A stretch of DNA of 64,000 nt from Pseudomonadota bacterium (GTDB lineage Bacteria > Pseudomonadota > Alphaproteobacteria > Rhizobiales > Rhizobiaceae), in NCBI GenBank assembly GCA_023404095.1, contig JAEYDD010000041.1:186001-250000 (forward strand), written 5' to 3'. How positions within the stretch are numbered: position 1 is the stretch's first letter; each line of letters begins with the position of its first letter. A program made the translations under genes and the position numbers. Shown here one piece after another: positions 7,422-16,486 of the stretch. Below the pieces are notes generated by a model. It searched no databases and was not told where the DNA came from. It worked only from the letters and a program-made list of their open reading frames with translations.

Positions 7422-8682
7422 CGTTCGGTTCCTGTACCTGCGCAGTTGCCTGCGTCATCAGATTCTTGAGACTGTCGGCATCCGGGTCGGCGTCCTTCGG
7501 GAGGCCGATGTAGTCGCGGGCCTCGTTCTGAGACATGAACGCACGCGAGCCGCCTGCACCGAGTGCCTTGGCGAGGTAGTCGGCCTGGTCTTTCATCGAT
7601 CCACGCAGCAATTCGCGCTCATCGAAGTCGGCCTTCATCGTCCGGCGCTCATCGGGCGTGAGAAGGCACCGCGCAATGGCCTGCTCCCAGGCGATAAACC
7701 AAGGGTCCAAGCCATAGCGGACGAAAAACTGCCCCAGCGTCTCGATGCCACTGCCCCAGGACGTGTCGTCCATCATCAGGAGCGGTCTCGGCACACCAAA
7801 TGCGCGGGCAATCTCTTCGATCTGGTGATTTCGGGTCTCGATCTGCTGGCTGTCTTTGGCTGAAGCCGAAAACGGCTTGGCCTCCATGCCTTCTTCAAGG
7901 ATCAGCCACTTGTGCGCGTTCTCCGCGCCGGAGAACTTATCCTTGAGGCTCGTGTCGAGGTTATCAAACTCTTTGTCGCCCAGCTTACCGGGGTGTGTCA
8001 AAGCCCCGCCGACCATGGTGCCGTTCTTGAACAGCCTTGCTGCGGCCTGCTCTGTCTGGACCGCCAAACCGATCGCCTCGCGGGCCTGACGCACACGAGA
8101 AAGCCCGACAACGCCGTCATCCGACATGTCGCGGATATGAAAGACCTCGGACGCAGGAAGCTCTACGTAGCGGCCGCCCTTGGTCGTCACCTTGTAGACC
8201 ACACTAAGGTCGTCATTCTGCTCAACGCAGACATTCGATGGATGCAGCGGATGCAGCGCGACTACGCGCCGTCCAACTCCTCGCACAACGCGCGCATATG
8301 CGTTGCCATGCGTGAGCGCGTGTGCCTGCAGTTGTCGCCGGAATTCGAACGCGGTCTGCCAAGAGTTAGGCTGGTACTGCAGAACGCTGTGGAGTGGATG
8401 CTCCGTGGCCTCTTCGAGTTTGCCGGCGGCATCCTTCCTCATCAGGTAGAGCGGAAGCATAGCGATGGTGCCGGAAATCAGGTCAACACACCGGAAAACG
8501 GTAGTGTTAAACAGCGCCAGGTTCGGCGTAACAACGGCCCCGCTGTTTGTCTCCGCGCCAGTCCTGAGAAACTGCGCAAGATACGGGTCATCCAAGCCAG
8601 AAAACGCCGTCCAGTCGGCACGCGGGGCGCGCTTAGCCGCCTCCGCCTCCGGCTTCGACCGGAAGAAGTCAAGAATTCCCAT
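7408..8682 (-). CDS. HK97-family phage portal protein
   Basis: 424 residues, typical length. It forms the dodecameric DNA gate at the capsid vertex. Recognisable segments: VFRCVDLISGTIAMLPLYLM, EFRRQLQAHALTHGNAYARV, EEIARAFGVPRPLLMMDDTS, then SGIETLGQFFVRYGLDPWF, all standard for Pfam Phage_portal. It lies between the terminase and the prohead protease. Confidence 0.96.
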   Translation of the reverse strand: MGILDFFRSKPEAEAAKRAPRADWTAFSGLDDPYLAQFLRTGAETNSGAVVTPNLALFNTTVFRCVDLISGTIAMLPLYLMRKDAAGKLEEATEHPLHSVLQYQPNSWQTAFEFRRQLQAHALTHGNAYARVVRGVGRRVVALHPLHPSNVCVEQNDDLSVVYKVTTKGGRYVELPASEVFHIRDMSDDGVVGLSRVRQAREAIGLAVQTEQAAARLFKNGTMVGGALTHPGKLGDKEFDNLDTSLKDKFSGAENAHKWLILEEGMEAKPFSASAKDSQQIETRNHQIEEIARAFGVPRPLLMMDDTSWGSGIETLGQFFVRYGLDPWFIAWEQAIARCLLTPDERRTMKADFDERELLRGSMKDQADYLAKALGAGGSRAFMSQNEARDYIGLPKDADPDADSLKNLMTQATAQVQEPNDEPK

Positions 8683-8696
8683 GATTTCCTTCCGGG

Positions 8697-10398
8697 TTAG
8701 CCGGCCAAGCGGATGCCGCGGGTTTTGTAGACGGACGGGCCTTCGTCGGCCTTTGCTCGCAGCCTCAACCCGAGGGTCATGATCAGCGAGATTGCGCCGT
8801 CTATCTTGTTTTCTGGCCGCTCTTTGCGTGGATAGACGTTCTCTTTTGCGTCGTAGTGCCCAACGACGTTGCCGACCATCCAGGAGAGTGGATCGCGCGG
8901 GCCATAAGGGTGGGCGATCTTCCCTGACCGCATCAGTGCGTCCAGTTCCTTGGTTGGCTCCGAGAAATTCTGAACCGTCTGGCGATACTCGACGGCAGTG
9001 GCGCCCTGCTCAACCAGATGGTTGGCCATCTGCTGAGCTTGCCACGGGTCGTAGGCGATCTCCAGGACTTGGAACCGGGCGGACATCTCTATGATGTCCT
9101 GCTCAATTCGGTCGATGTCGATCACATCGCCAGGCGTAGTGACCAGCTTACCTTCCACTTCCCATCCCTTGTAGGAGTCGTTGCGGCTCTCAATGATCGA
9201 TTGCTCTGGCACATAGAACTTCGCGAACGGAACGACCTTGCCGTCCCTCTCGAACAGTGCAACGAGCGCCGCGATGTCCGTTTTCGAACGCAAGGTCAAC
9301 CGCGATGCGGCAAGGCATTCCTTCGAAGTCATCGATATCAAGCGTTTCGTCGTAGCAACGATCCCACGCGCGCATATCGTAGAGCGCCTCATTAGTCTGA
9401 ATCCAGACGTTGAGGTGCTTAGTCAGGAAGTTTGCCTGAGAAGCCGGTGAGGACATCGCCTTACGGCAAAGTGCAGCAACGTGCTCAGGCTCAACGGATA
9501 TGCCGTAGTTCGGGTTCGCCTTCCGCCAGGTCGCCTCTTCCGTCCAATCATCATCCTTGTCGATCGTGTAGATGATGCCGAAGTAGGTGTCGTCCTGAGC
9601 GGTGCCCTTCAGGATGTTGACCGTGTAGGCGCGGTGCTCATAGCAGATGCCGGTCTTGTCGGCTCCAGCCGTTGTGATGGCCCAAACCATCGACTGGTTA
9701 CGCTTGCCGGCGCCGGTTTCAATGGCGTCGTAAACACTGCGATCTCGGTGCGCGTGCAGCTCATCGATTAGCGCAAAGTGGACGTTCTTGCCGTCCAGGG
9801 AGTCGGCGTCTGCCGACAGCGCCTCAAAGTAGCTGTTCGATCGCATCTGGATGATGCGATGTGCGTCGACATCGATGCCAAGTGCCGTCCGCAGCGCGGT
9901 TGCACGCCGAAGCATCGCCTGCGCGGCTGAAAACGCCACCTTGGCCTGGTCGCGAGTGCGCGCCGCAGAGTAGACTTCCGCACCGCCCTCCTTCTCGCCG
10001 AACCCGCAATAAAGGGCGGGTCCGTCGGAAAGCGTCGTTTTGCCGTTGCCGCGTGGCACCTCTGTATAGGCCCGCCGATACCTGCGCTTACCGTTATCGT
10101 GGCGAAGCCACCCGAAGGCTGTCGTAAGGATGAACGACTGCCAAGGCTCGAGCGTCAGGTTCTGCCCAGCAAGCGGCCCCTTGATGTGTGGCAGCATGCA
10201 GGTGAATTTGCACACGAGTTCGGCGGCACGGTGGTCGAAATAAAAGTCCCAACCGTTCTCTGCGCGCTTCAGATCGTCTAGCTGCCGCTGGCAAGCCTGG
10301 CGCACGTACTCGCACGCATCAATCTTGCCTGACACGATATCGCAAGCATACTGGTAGCCAGCCGCAACATGCGTGTGCTGGTCGGCATCAATTTCCAT
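8697..10398 (-). pseudogene. Large terminase (TerL), split by a one-base insertion
   Basis: The first frame (10398 down to the break) holds the ATPase: Walker A PRGNGKTTL (residues about 115-122) and Walker B ALIDELHAH. It then reaches DDFEGMPCRIAVDLA, and at 9287-9288 the frame is lost and stops at 9190. The remainder of the nuclease domain (SKTDIAALVALFERDGKVV to the end at 8697) continues in another frame. Removing one T from GCGTTCGAAAAC restores VDLASKTDIAAL, the usual RNase-H-like active-site strand. Either a real inactivating mutation, a sequencing error, or, less likely, recoding. The restored protein would be about 566 residues, normal for TerL. Confidence 0.88.
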
Positions 10399-10401
10399 GG
10401 T

Positions 10402-10785
10402 TTACTTGAAGTCGGCGAACGGGTCGGCCTCAGGCTCCTTGGCGCCCGGCGCCTGGACCTTACTCCGATCGGTCGGGCTGAACCCAAGCTTCGCCAGCGT
10501 AGCGATCAGCTTCGAGATGCCACCACCGTCAAGCTTGTCGCCGCGGAACAGCACCATCAGCTTGACGGCAATCTCAAGCATCAACCGGTCAGCATTGGTC
10601 AGCCAAAAACCGTAACCCGCCAACTCTCCCCAAAGTTTGCGTTCATCTGCGCCCATCGCGTCAGGCGGATCACCGATTGCCCCGTCTGGCTTGGGCTCTG
10701 CCGCCCTCGCCGCTTTTCGTTGCGGATCCTTCTTAAAGGCGCCCCTCAATTCGAGGGCAGCCGTCGGCTTCCTCGGCCTTGCCAT
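10402..10785 (-). CDS. Small terminase subunit (P27-like)
   Basis: 127 residues from the ATG at 10785 (MARPRKPTAALELRGAFKKD), the typical opening of P27-family small terminases; an upstream in-frame start is not conserved in character. The helical core has WGELAGYGFWLTNADRLMLE and a C-terminal KLGFSPTDRSKVQ. It recognises phage DNA for packaging. It ends 3 bases before the large terminase start. Confidence 0.88.
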   Translation of the reverse strand: MARPRKPTAALELRGAFKKDPQRKAARAAEPKPDGAIGDPPDAMGADERKLWGELAGYGFWLTNADRLMLEIAVKLMVLFRGDKLDGGGISKLIATLAKLGFSPTDRSKVQAPGAKEPEADPFADFK

Positions 10786-10829
10786 GGCACCAATCTCCGA
10801 TTTACAATTTTGCGGACGTGTAAAATTTC

Positions 10830-11201
10830 CTACCGCGCCGGTCCTGAGCCCGAGCACCCCAGACTTATTGACGGGGTGGGTGCCAGCCGCTCCTCGCGCT
10901 GCTTGGCGCTGTTGTGATGATGAGCGCAGAGCGACTGGAATGGGCCAGACCAGAACAGCGCCTCATCCCCTCGATGAGGGGTCACGTGGTCGCAAACCGT
11001 CGCAGGCTCTACAACCTCACCGTCCAGGCACATGACGCACAGCGGCTGCATCGATAGCTGCGCCTCGCGTATGGCCTGCCACCTAGCAGTGCCGTACCAG
11101 CCGCGCCACGGGACATTGGCGCGAGCGCGATCTGCGTCGCGCTTACGCTCAACGGCGGTGCGCTGGTGCGACGGAGAGAAGCGTGGAGGCCTTAATGGCA
11201 T
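10830..11201 (-). CDS. HNH endonuclease
   Basis: About 123 residues. A zinc-type HNH motif is complete: LCVMC, then CDHVTPHRG and SLCAHHHNSAK. The N-terminal WYGTARWQAIREAQL is the usual helix before the HNH fold in phage packaging-associated nucleases, which help TerL cut DNA in HK97-like phages. The start is taken at the ATG at 11201 (a GTG 12 bases upstream is possible). It lies just upstream of the terminase pair, the conserved position. Confidence 0.9.
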   Translation of the reverse strand: MPLRPPRFSPSHQRTAVERKRDADRARANVPWRGWYGTARWQAIREAQLSMQPLCVMCLDGEVVEPATVCDHVTPHRGDEALFWSGPFQSLCAHHHNSAKQREERLAPTPSISLGCSGSGPAR

Positions 11202-11252
11202 GATGACAACCACTGCTTGAATATGCCTGATCCTCGTGGCATCAAAGGCGCC

Positions 11253-11747
11253 ATGACGGACATAAAAATTCCCATGCTCGACGAGCTAGTCGAGGCGCGC
11301 AATAAAATGAGAGACCATTACGACGCCCTTCTGCGCGTGACACATTCAGAAGGCGTGAAACTTCACTTCACCTTCGACGGCAATCTCGTCGGCGACTTGG
11401 GCGAAGCACTGGCGGTCAAGCACTTTGGCGTTCGACTGATTGAGACAAAGTCACACCCCGGCATTGATGGCTACGCGCCAGATGGCAACACCACCGTCCA
11501 GGTGAAAGCTACTGGCACAAGACGCGGCCCGGCATTTCGAAAGACGGAATTCAACGCCAATCATCTGCTGTTTTTTGAAATCGACTTTGACAATCGCATA
11601 GCCCAAGTCGTGTTCAACGGACCGGAGAGATACGCTACAAGTTTCTTACCAACCGACTTCGCCAACCAGCGCCAATTATCGCCCAAGAAGATTCGGGAAG
11701 CTGACGCGCTGGTACAGGATCACGAACGGCTGCCGCGCATCGCTTAA
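11253..11747 (+). CDS. PD-(D/E)XK-like protein (DUF6998-like), putative cargo gene
   Basis: 164 residues from the ATG at 11253 (AAGG eight bases upstream); earlier TTG/ATG starts at 11217/11223 are possible. The core GDLGEALAVKHFG, then HPGIDGYAPDG, then TVQVKATGTRR follows the E...D...QxK spacing of restriction-endonuclease-fold proteins and looks like DUF6998. It stands alone on the plus strand between packaging and replication modules, where phages carry moron genes. A DNA-cutting or defence role is inference only. Confidence 0.7.
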   Translation: MTDIKIPMLDELVEARNKMRDHYDALLRVTHSEGVKLHFTFDGNLVGDLGEALAVKHFGVRLIETKSHPGIDGYAPDGNTTVQVKATGTRRGPAFRKTEFNANHLLFFEIDFDNRIAQVVFNGPERYATSFLPTDFANQRQLSPKKIREADALVQDHERLPRIA

Positions 11748-11778
11748 GATGAAGCAGCATTACTTCTCCCGGAGCTGA

Positions 11779-11818
11779 AAACAAAAGCGGCGAGCTCAAC
11801 CCGAAGGGAGCCCGCCGC
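11779..11818 (-). terminator. Rho-independent terminator, minus strand
   Basis: GCGGCG(G)GCTC ... GAGC(T)CGCCGC hairpin followed on the minus strand by TTTTGTTTT. It can stop minus-strand transcription arriving from the replication module. The same hairpin lies 30 bases past the stop of the plus-strand gene at 11747, where it lacks a T-run. Confidence 0.65.
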
Positions 11819-11926
11819 ACGATCGCCAAGGCTGCGAGAGGAGCGCGCGCCGAGGCAATGAGGATGGGGGCGTAGACAAAGTTCAGAAACCCATGCAGAA
11901 ATGCATGGGGCAAATTGGGGTTGTCT

Positions 11927-12223
11927 ATGCGTACATTATTATGCAGTTTGCTGCTGGGAGCAGCGCTTCCCAACGGCGCATTTGCGTATTGTTCAGAGCC
12001 CACTGCACCGAGTTGCGTCAGTGGCTTCGGCGCATTCGAAGATCAGTGGGAATACGATAGCTGCAAAAGCGACCTGGACTCCTACAGATCTGAAGTGGAG
12101 GACTTCATCTCCTGTCAGCGGCGGGAAGCTCGGGATGCGGTGGACGAGGCAGAGCGGAAGGCCGATGCGGCGGCGTCTGAATACAGCGATGCTGTCGACG
12201 ATTTCAATCGTCGTACCCAATAA
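11927..12223 (+). CDS. Small secreted protein with signal peptide
   Basis: 98 residues from the ATG at 11927. A clear signal peptide (MRTLLCSLLLGAALPNGAFA) precedes a mature part with four Cys (YCSEPTAPSC, DSCKS, ISCQRR) and a long charged helix rich in Ala/Asp/Glu. Likely periplasmic. It resembles small exported proteins common in rhizobia, but I know no function. It lies on the plus strand inside the prophage, opposite to the phage genes, so it is probably cargo expressed in the lysogen. Confidence 0.7.
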   Translation: MRTLLCSLLLGAALPNGAFAYCSEPTAPSCVSGFGAFEDQWEYDSCKSDLDSYRSEVEDFISCQRREARDAVDEAERKADAAASEYSDAVDDFNRRTQ

Positions 12224-12299
12224 TCCAATGGACACATCGATGAGGCTGAGGCTGTCCGGCGACTCCCACGAGTTTACACGTCCGTGGCCGCCAGCGCCT

Positions 12300-12328
12300 C
12301 AAAATGAAACGGCCGCACGAGGCGGCCG
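12300..12328 (-). terminator. Rho-independent terminator after the 12382-13557 gene
   Basis: Seven-base perfect stem CGGCCGC/GCGGCCG with loop CTCGT, followed on the minus strand by TTTCATTTT. It lies 54 bases after the stop of the minus-strand gene. Confidence 0.75.
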
Positions 12329-12381
12329 CTGGGACTGATCCCTTCAAAGAAATACGGAATGGCGGGTAGCTTCACCCGACA

Positions 12382-13557
12382 CTATGCCGCGATTTTCTGT
12401 TCTTTGGGCGATATTTCTATTCTGGCCGTCTCGTCGATTGCCAGTAACGCATCTATTGCCGCGTCGATCAGTAGCGGGCCTGCTTTCTCCGCGTAGGCCG
12501 GCGCCTTGCCCATCTCCATGCCGATCTCCTTCGCTGTCGCATCTGTTATGGCCAGATCCAAGACCTTTGCATGGTCGCCGAGCAAGCGACGGAGCTGCGT
12601 GAGATAGTTCGCGGTCTCCACTATGCGCACGGCTTCCGGCTCACCACCAGCTGCTGCCGAAATCTCGCCGAGCGGCTTGGGCTTCTTAACCCCGCCGATC
12701 CACTGCGGCCCGGAGACTAGACCATCTGGGCAGCGTGTCGCCGGAACAGGCAGCCTTTCGAATGGCACACTGCCATCCACGCCGAAGGATCGAAGCAGCT
12801 CACGAGCTTGCTCCACGCCGAAGCGTCCATGCCTGTCTCGCTCTGTCGGCACCTCCCGCGGCAGGGGCGTGTAGTGGTCCCCGATCGCGGGCTCGCTGGA
12901 GAACGGCCGACGGCAAGACGCCGCAGAAAGAGGAGAGGGTGCCGATGATGGGGCTTTCAGATACCGCCAGATGGCCGCCTCCGACCGATCCGGGGAGGCC
13001 GCTCCCTTCATGCCACGGGCACGTTCGACTGGCCGGAGCGCGCGACACCTTTTTGTTTTGCCCCACTCGATAAGCTTGCCACTACGAAAGAGAAGTTCAC
13101 CCTGGCGGACCTCCTCGGCGCCGTTCCGGTTGAGGCTGAAAACTGGAAGGGTGACTTTGGGTTCGTAGGTGCTCACCAACTTCCCGGTAACCTCCCAGCG
13201 CTCCTGTCCAGTCACTTTCCACCCGACGGCACGAAGCAGTTCACCCTCCGAGGGACGGACTTCGATTTCGGGTTCCCCATTGTCATCGTTCGCTGCCTCC
13301 GGCGGCACATAGCCCGACCCTGGGTAGACCATGTTCCGCCAGTGCCGCAAAGCGTAGACACGGGCCTCATCGCTTCTATAGGCCAACCGCTCAAGCGTAG
13401 GCCATGCCAGCACGTCGGGTGCGCGTTTGTTGTCGTTGGCGGCAGTCGGGGCGGTTTTCTTGGCCTTGGTTCCCACGGGAGCTGACAAACTGGTCGCAGC
13501 GGCAAGGAGCGCCGAGAGGTGGGTGAGGTCGCGGTTGTCGAGTTTCTGATCGGTCAT
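12382..13557 (-). CDS. Hypothetical phage protein, 391 residues
   Basis: The start is taken at the ATG at 13557 (MTDQKLDNRD), which has GAGGG eight bases upstream and lies just after the stop of the upstream gene. The protein is soluble, without signal peptide. The first 60 residues are Ala/Lys-rich, the middle is basic and Ser/Pro-rich (residues 190-240), and the C-terminus is helical (TQLRRLLGDHAKVLDLAITD). No domain is recognised. It is the last gene of the replication-side operon and is followed by a terminator. Confidence 0.7.
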   Translation of the reverse strand: MTDQKLDNRDLTHLSALLAAATSLSAPVGTKAKKTAPTAANDNKRAPDVLAWPTLERLAYRSDEARVYALRHWRNMVYPGSGYVPPEAANDDNGEPEIEVRPSEGELLRAVGWKVTGQERWEVTGKLVSTYEPKVTLPVFSLNRNGAEEVRQGELLFRSGKLIEWGKTKRCRALRPVERARGMKGAASPDRSEAAIWRYLKAPSSAPSPLSAASCRRPFSSEPAIGDHYTPLPREVPTERDRHGRFGVEQARELLRSFGVDGSVPFERLPVPATRCPDGLVSGPQWIGGVKKPKPLGEISAAAGGEPEAVRIVETANYLTQLRRLLGDHAKVLDLAITDATAKEIGMEMGKAPAYAEKAGPLLIDAAIDALLAIDETARIEISPKEQKIAA

Positions 13558-13568
13558 GCGGCTTGCCC

Positions 13569-14021
13569 TCACTTGGTCCATTTTGGTTTCGGTTCAGGTA
13601 GGTTTTCTATTGCCACCGATAGCTCGGTCGGCACTCCTTGATTTTCGGCCAAGGCAGCAGCCTTGAAGATCGCCAGTCGGAACGCCCCCAGTCTCCCTTG
13701 TTCTGCCTCTCGTATGGAGATCGAAGTCGGCATCGAACCCCTGAGCGCGTCGTGCTGAGACTGAAGTTCGGCGTACCGCCTACTCAGATCCGCTAAACGT
13801 TCCTGTAAATGCCGCTGTTCGTTCGCGGCACGCTCGCGCTCGACATCTTCGACATGCTCAGCCACACGGTTCCGATAGAACGCCAGGCTCTCTTCGATCA
13901 TGTCCTCCTTAACGCCGGGGATGTCGGAATCGCATTCTGTAGTAATTACCCGCAGAACGTACGCGCGAAGGTCCTCACCCTTGCGGCGCCGATGACGCAT
14001 TTGGAAAGTTTCAATGTTCAT
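13569..14021 (-). CDS. Hypothetical coiled-coil phage protein, 150 residues
   Basis: The N-terminus is basic (MRHRRRKGEDLRAYVLRV). Residues 45-100 form a long heptad-like helix (VEDVERERAANEQRHLQERL), followed by a small helical end. No known family. It lies between the repeat field next to the primase gene and the 391-residue unknown gene, probably in one operon with the latter (11-base gap). A DNA-binding or structural role at replication cannot be judged from the sequence. Confidence 0.65.
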   Translation of the reverse strand: MNIETFQMRHRRRKGEDLRAYVLRVITTECDSDIPGVKEDMIEESLAFYRNRVAEHVEDVERERAANEQRHLQERLADLSRRYAELQSQHDALRGSMPTSISIREAEQGRLGAFRLAIFKAAALAENQGVPTELSVAIENLPEPKPKWTK

Positions 14022-14060
14022 GATGAACCACGCTGTTCTCCTTCACTCTCCGGGGTAAGG

Positions 14061-14237
14061 CGTTCCCGGCGCCTACCCCTCTGTAAGAGGGGCAAATCTT
14101 GGGAACGTGGGAATGTTTTTATTTTCAATGGCTTAAGCCGTTCCCAACGCGGCTGGGAACGGCGGGAATGGGAATGGTAAATCTCTACTTTTCAATCACT
14201 TAGCGTTCCCGTTCCCATGGGAACGACCGTTCCCAAC
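14061..14237. repeat. GTTCCC/GGGAAC repeat field (candidate phage replication origin)
   Basis: At least eight copies of GTTCCC or GGGAAC (or GGGAAT variants) in under 180 bases. They include a perfect 10-base inverted repeat GCCGTTCCCA-N7-TGGGAACGGC (14137-14163) and a perfect 16-base palindrome CGTTCCCATGGGAACG (14210-14225). A CCCCTCT-GTA-AGAGGGG hairpin is at 14076-14092. The 242-base region between the primase-helicase stop and the next gene holds no ORF. By analogy with P4-type systems, where a primase-helicase binds iterons, this could be the origin; operator use is the alternative. Confidence 0.7.
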
Positions 14238-14263
14238 GTCTTTGTGAACGGCTTTTCCGAAGC

Positions 14264-16486
14264 CTACCTAGGAGCGCCAGCGGTGAACGTCCCGAGCCCC
14301 ACCGCAAACATCCCGCCAGGCACGTCGAGCCACTTGGCGGTCTTCTCACCGCGTGCCGCCGCTCTGACGATCTCGCCGCGCTCCAAAGCTTGGGCGGCAA
14401 GCATGTCGAGCTTACCCTTGGCGAGGCCCCGGAGCTCATCTGGCAGCCGCTCCCTCATTTCGAACAGGCCGCTGGTTCCCGTCTTCGTGAATGGCGCTCC
14501 GACCGCTGCTGCGGCTTCTACGGCGATGACCAAGGCGGTGCGTAGGTCGACTTGGTCGAAGGAAGACGAGCCCGTGGCCGCGGTACGATCAACCAGAAGG
14601 CCGTTCTCGCCGCGCGCATAGGTACTGAGTATCCGCCGTGCCGGGCCGTTCGCCTTGACGATGCCGCCAAGAACTATTCTGTTGGGCTGCCAGGTCACGC
14701 CAATTTGCTTGCACGCAGCCTTCGCTTTCGCCTCGTCCGCCGGCCACATCGCATAGGCGACCCGAAGACCATCAACCAGCGCCGTGCTGCCGCGGATCGC
14801 CTCACGGGCGTCCGCAAGACTCTCGATTGGCGCCTTACTCTTGCGCATGTGATGCGCCACCAAGATGGTAGACTTAGTTTCGGCCGCCAATCGCGCCAAC
14901 GAGGAACAGACGAACTGTCCTGCCGTTGGATCCTCGTTGAGCGGCAGGTGAGCGAAGCTGGCCAGCGGGTCGAAGGTCACTAGGCGGAGGTCGGAGACAG
15001 TGCTCAACTGGTCGCAGATTCGCTTGAATTCGTCGGTCTCAATCAGCCCGAGTTTTCGATCTTCGCGCCAAAACGCTCTGGCGCCACCGGCAGATGGGAG
15101 CGGAACGACGATCATCCGCTTTCCCGAGCCTGAATGGCGGTCGCCTTTCGGATCAATTGCACTGATGCGTCGATGCACCTCGCCGGCATCGTCTTCACTG
15201 GTAATCATTACCGACGTGCCCTCGGCCACGACCTTCCCTCCGAAGACGGGAGATGCGAGCTTCGCGCTGCCGAAGGCGATGCGGCGATGAAGCTCCAACA
15301 GAGCGAAAGACTTGCCCGTGTCACCGGCTGCCGAGACCATCCCAGGAACACCCAGCGGAATCACACCGTCAACCAGCCACTCCACAGCAGGCGCTTCCCC
15401 TACGAAGCGATCCACGGTCCACTCAAAGATCGAAAGCCCCGGCGGCACGTTGTCGTTGGCAGCAACGCGGTCATCATCGGCTGTACTCTGCTGCTTGCTC
15501 ACGCTGTTTCGAACGAAGCGATCAAGCGCGGCTGGATCTAACGGTCGCGTGTCGTCCCGGTGAACCTCCGGTTCTGGTATCTGCTTGGGATCTCTCATTC
15601 CGGCGTCAAGTCCGCGGCGGATCTTTGCTCGAACTTCTCGCTCCCCGTCTTTCGTTACGATTCCGTTCGACTGCGCGGCAGCGAAAAGACCAGCTTCGGC
15701 TTCTGCGCGGTTCAGCAGGTTGGCGCCAACGAACCGGCCAAGGCGGTAGGCTGTGGCGTTCACAAGAGCTCCTCGCCCGCCAGGGGGCTGGCTAGCCAAC
15801 GACCTCAGCTCGTCGGCAACCGAAACCTCGGTGTAGCGGTCGGCAGATCCCGAGTCTGCGTGTGTATATGTCGTGGTCGCCACCGGCGGTGCCTGCCGCG
15901 GCGTGACCAACTGCATCAGCCAATCCGGAGCCTCGGCGATCAGTGCATCGTTGTCCCAGGTATAGCAACGACCATCCGCCATGACGCTGCCAGGAGCAAT
16001 GACGTATCCGCCGGCGCCGCGCAAATCCACGCCCGGGCCGACCGCCGCGCGGTTCTTCACTTCAGCGGTGTACTTCCAGTAGAAATGACGACCGCCGGAT
16101 GCCGTGGTGGCGGTGCGGGTTTCGGGGAGCGGTCCGTGGATCGCCTCCATCTCGGCAAGCCATAAGCGGCCGTCCTCGTGCCCGGGCGGGACATCGATGT
16201 CCAAGACCCAAGCGCCTATCTTTTCTCCAGTCGGAATTCCGATCATAGCTGTGGGATGCCGCGCCCAGAGACGACCGATAAGTGGGGCGTTCAGGGTAGC
16301 GCCGTTCAGGCCGTTCGGGATAAGCGGTGTCTTTGCACCGCGAGTTTCCACCTCCCCGGTAATCGAATCGACCACGTCCTCAGGCGCTTCCCTGCAAGGG
16401 AAGACTGGCCACCCCCTGCGATTGTACTCAAGCGCTTGATCCAGCGGTGTCTGCGGTTCAATCTGCGGTGCTGGGCTTGCAGTCAT
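14264..16486 (-). CDS. Bifunctional primase-polymerase / RepA-like helicase
   Basis: 740 residues in two parts. About residues 15-200 are a Prim-Pol domain: RRGWPVFPC, then GAWVLDIDVPPGHEDG (catalytic acidic pair) and TTASGGRHFYWKY. Residues about 360-560 are an AAA_25/RecA-like helicase: Walker A SAAGDTGKSFALLELH, TSVMITSEDDAGEVHRRI, Walker B-like LVTFDPLASFAHL and VAHHMRKS. Such proteins start and unwind phage or plasmid DNA at an iteron origin. The GTTCCC repeat field lies right after its stop. It overlaps the upstream small gene by 29 bases. Confidence 0.92.
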   Translation of the reverse strand: MTASPAPQIEPQTPLDQALEYNRRGWPVFPCREAPEDVVDSITGEVETRGAKTPLIPNGLNGATLNAPLIGRLWARHPTAMIGIPTGEKIGAWVLDIDVPPGHEDGRLWLAEMEAIHGPLPETRTATTASGGRHFYWKYTAEVKNRAAVGPGVDLRGAGGYVIAPGSVMADGRCYTWDNDALIAEAPDWLMQLVTPRQAPPVATTTYTHADSGSADRYTEVSVADELRSLASQPPGGRGALVNATAYRLGRFVGANLLNRAEAEAGLFAAAQSNGIVTKDGEREVRAKIRRGLDAGMRDPKQIPEPEVHRDDTRPLDPAALDRFVRNSVSKQQSTADDDRVAANDNVPPGLSIFEWTVDRFVGEAPAVEWLVDGVIPLGVPGMVSAAGDTGKSFALLELHRRIAFGSAKLASPVFGGKVVAEGTSVMITSEDDAGEVHRRISAIDPKGDRHSGSGKRMIVVPLPSAGGARAFWREDRKLGLIETDEFKRICDQLSTVSDLRLVTFDPLASFAHLPLNEDPTAGQFVCSSLARLAAETKSTILVAHHMRKSKAPIESLADAREAIRGSTALVDGLRVAYAMWPADEAKAKAACKQIGVTWQPNRIVLGGIVKANGPARRILSTYARGENGLLVDRTAATGSSSFDQVDLRTALVIAVEAAAAVGAPFTKTGTSGLFEMRERLPDELRGLAKGKLDMLAAQALERGEIVRAAARGEKTAKWLDVPGGMFAVGLGTFTAGAPR

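Noticed and set aside
9190..9392. Programmed frameshift in the large terminase
   Set aside because: The shift falls inside the nuclease active-site strand without a conserved slippery heptamer in the required frame; a plain one-base insertion explains it.
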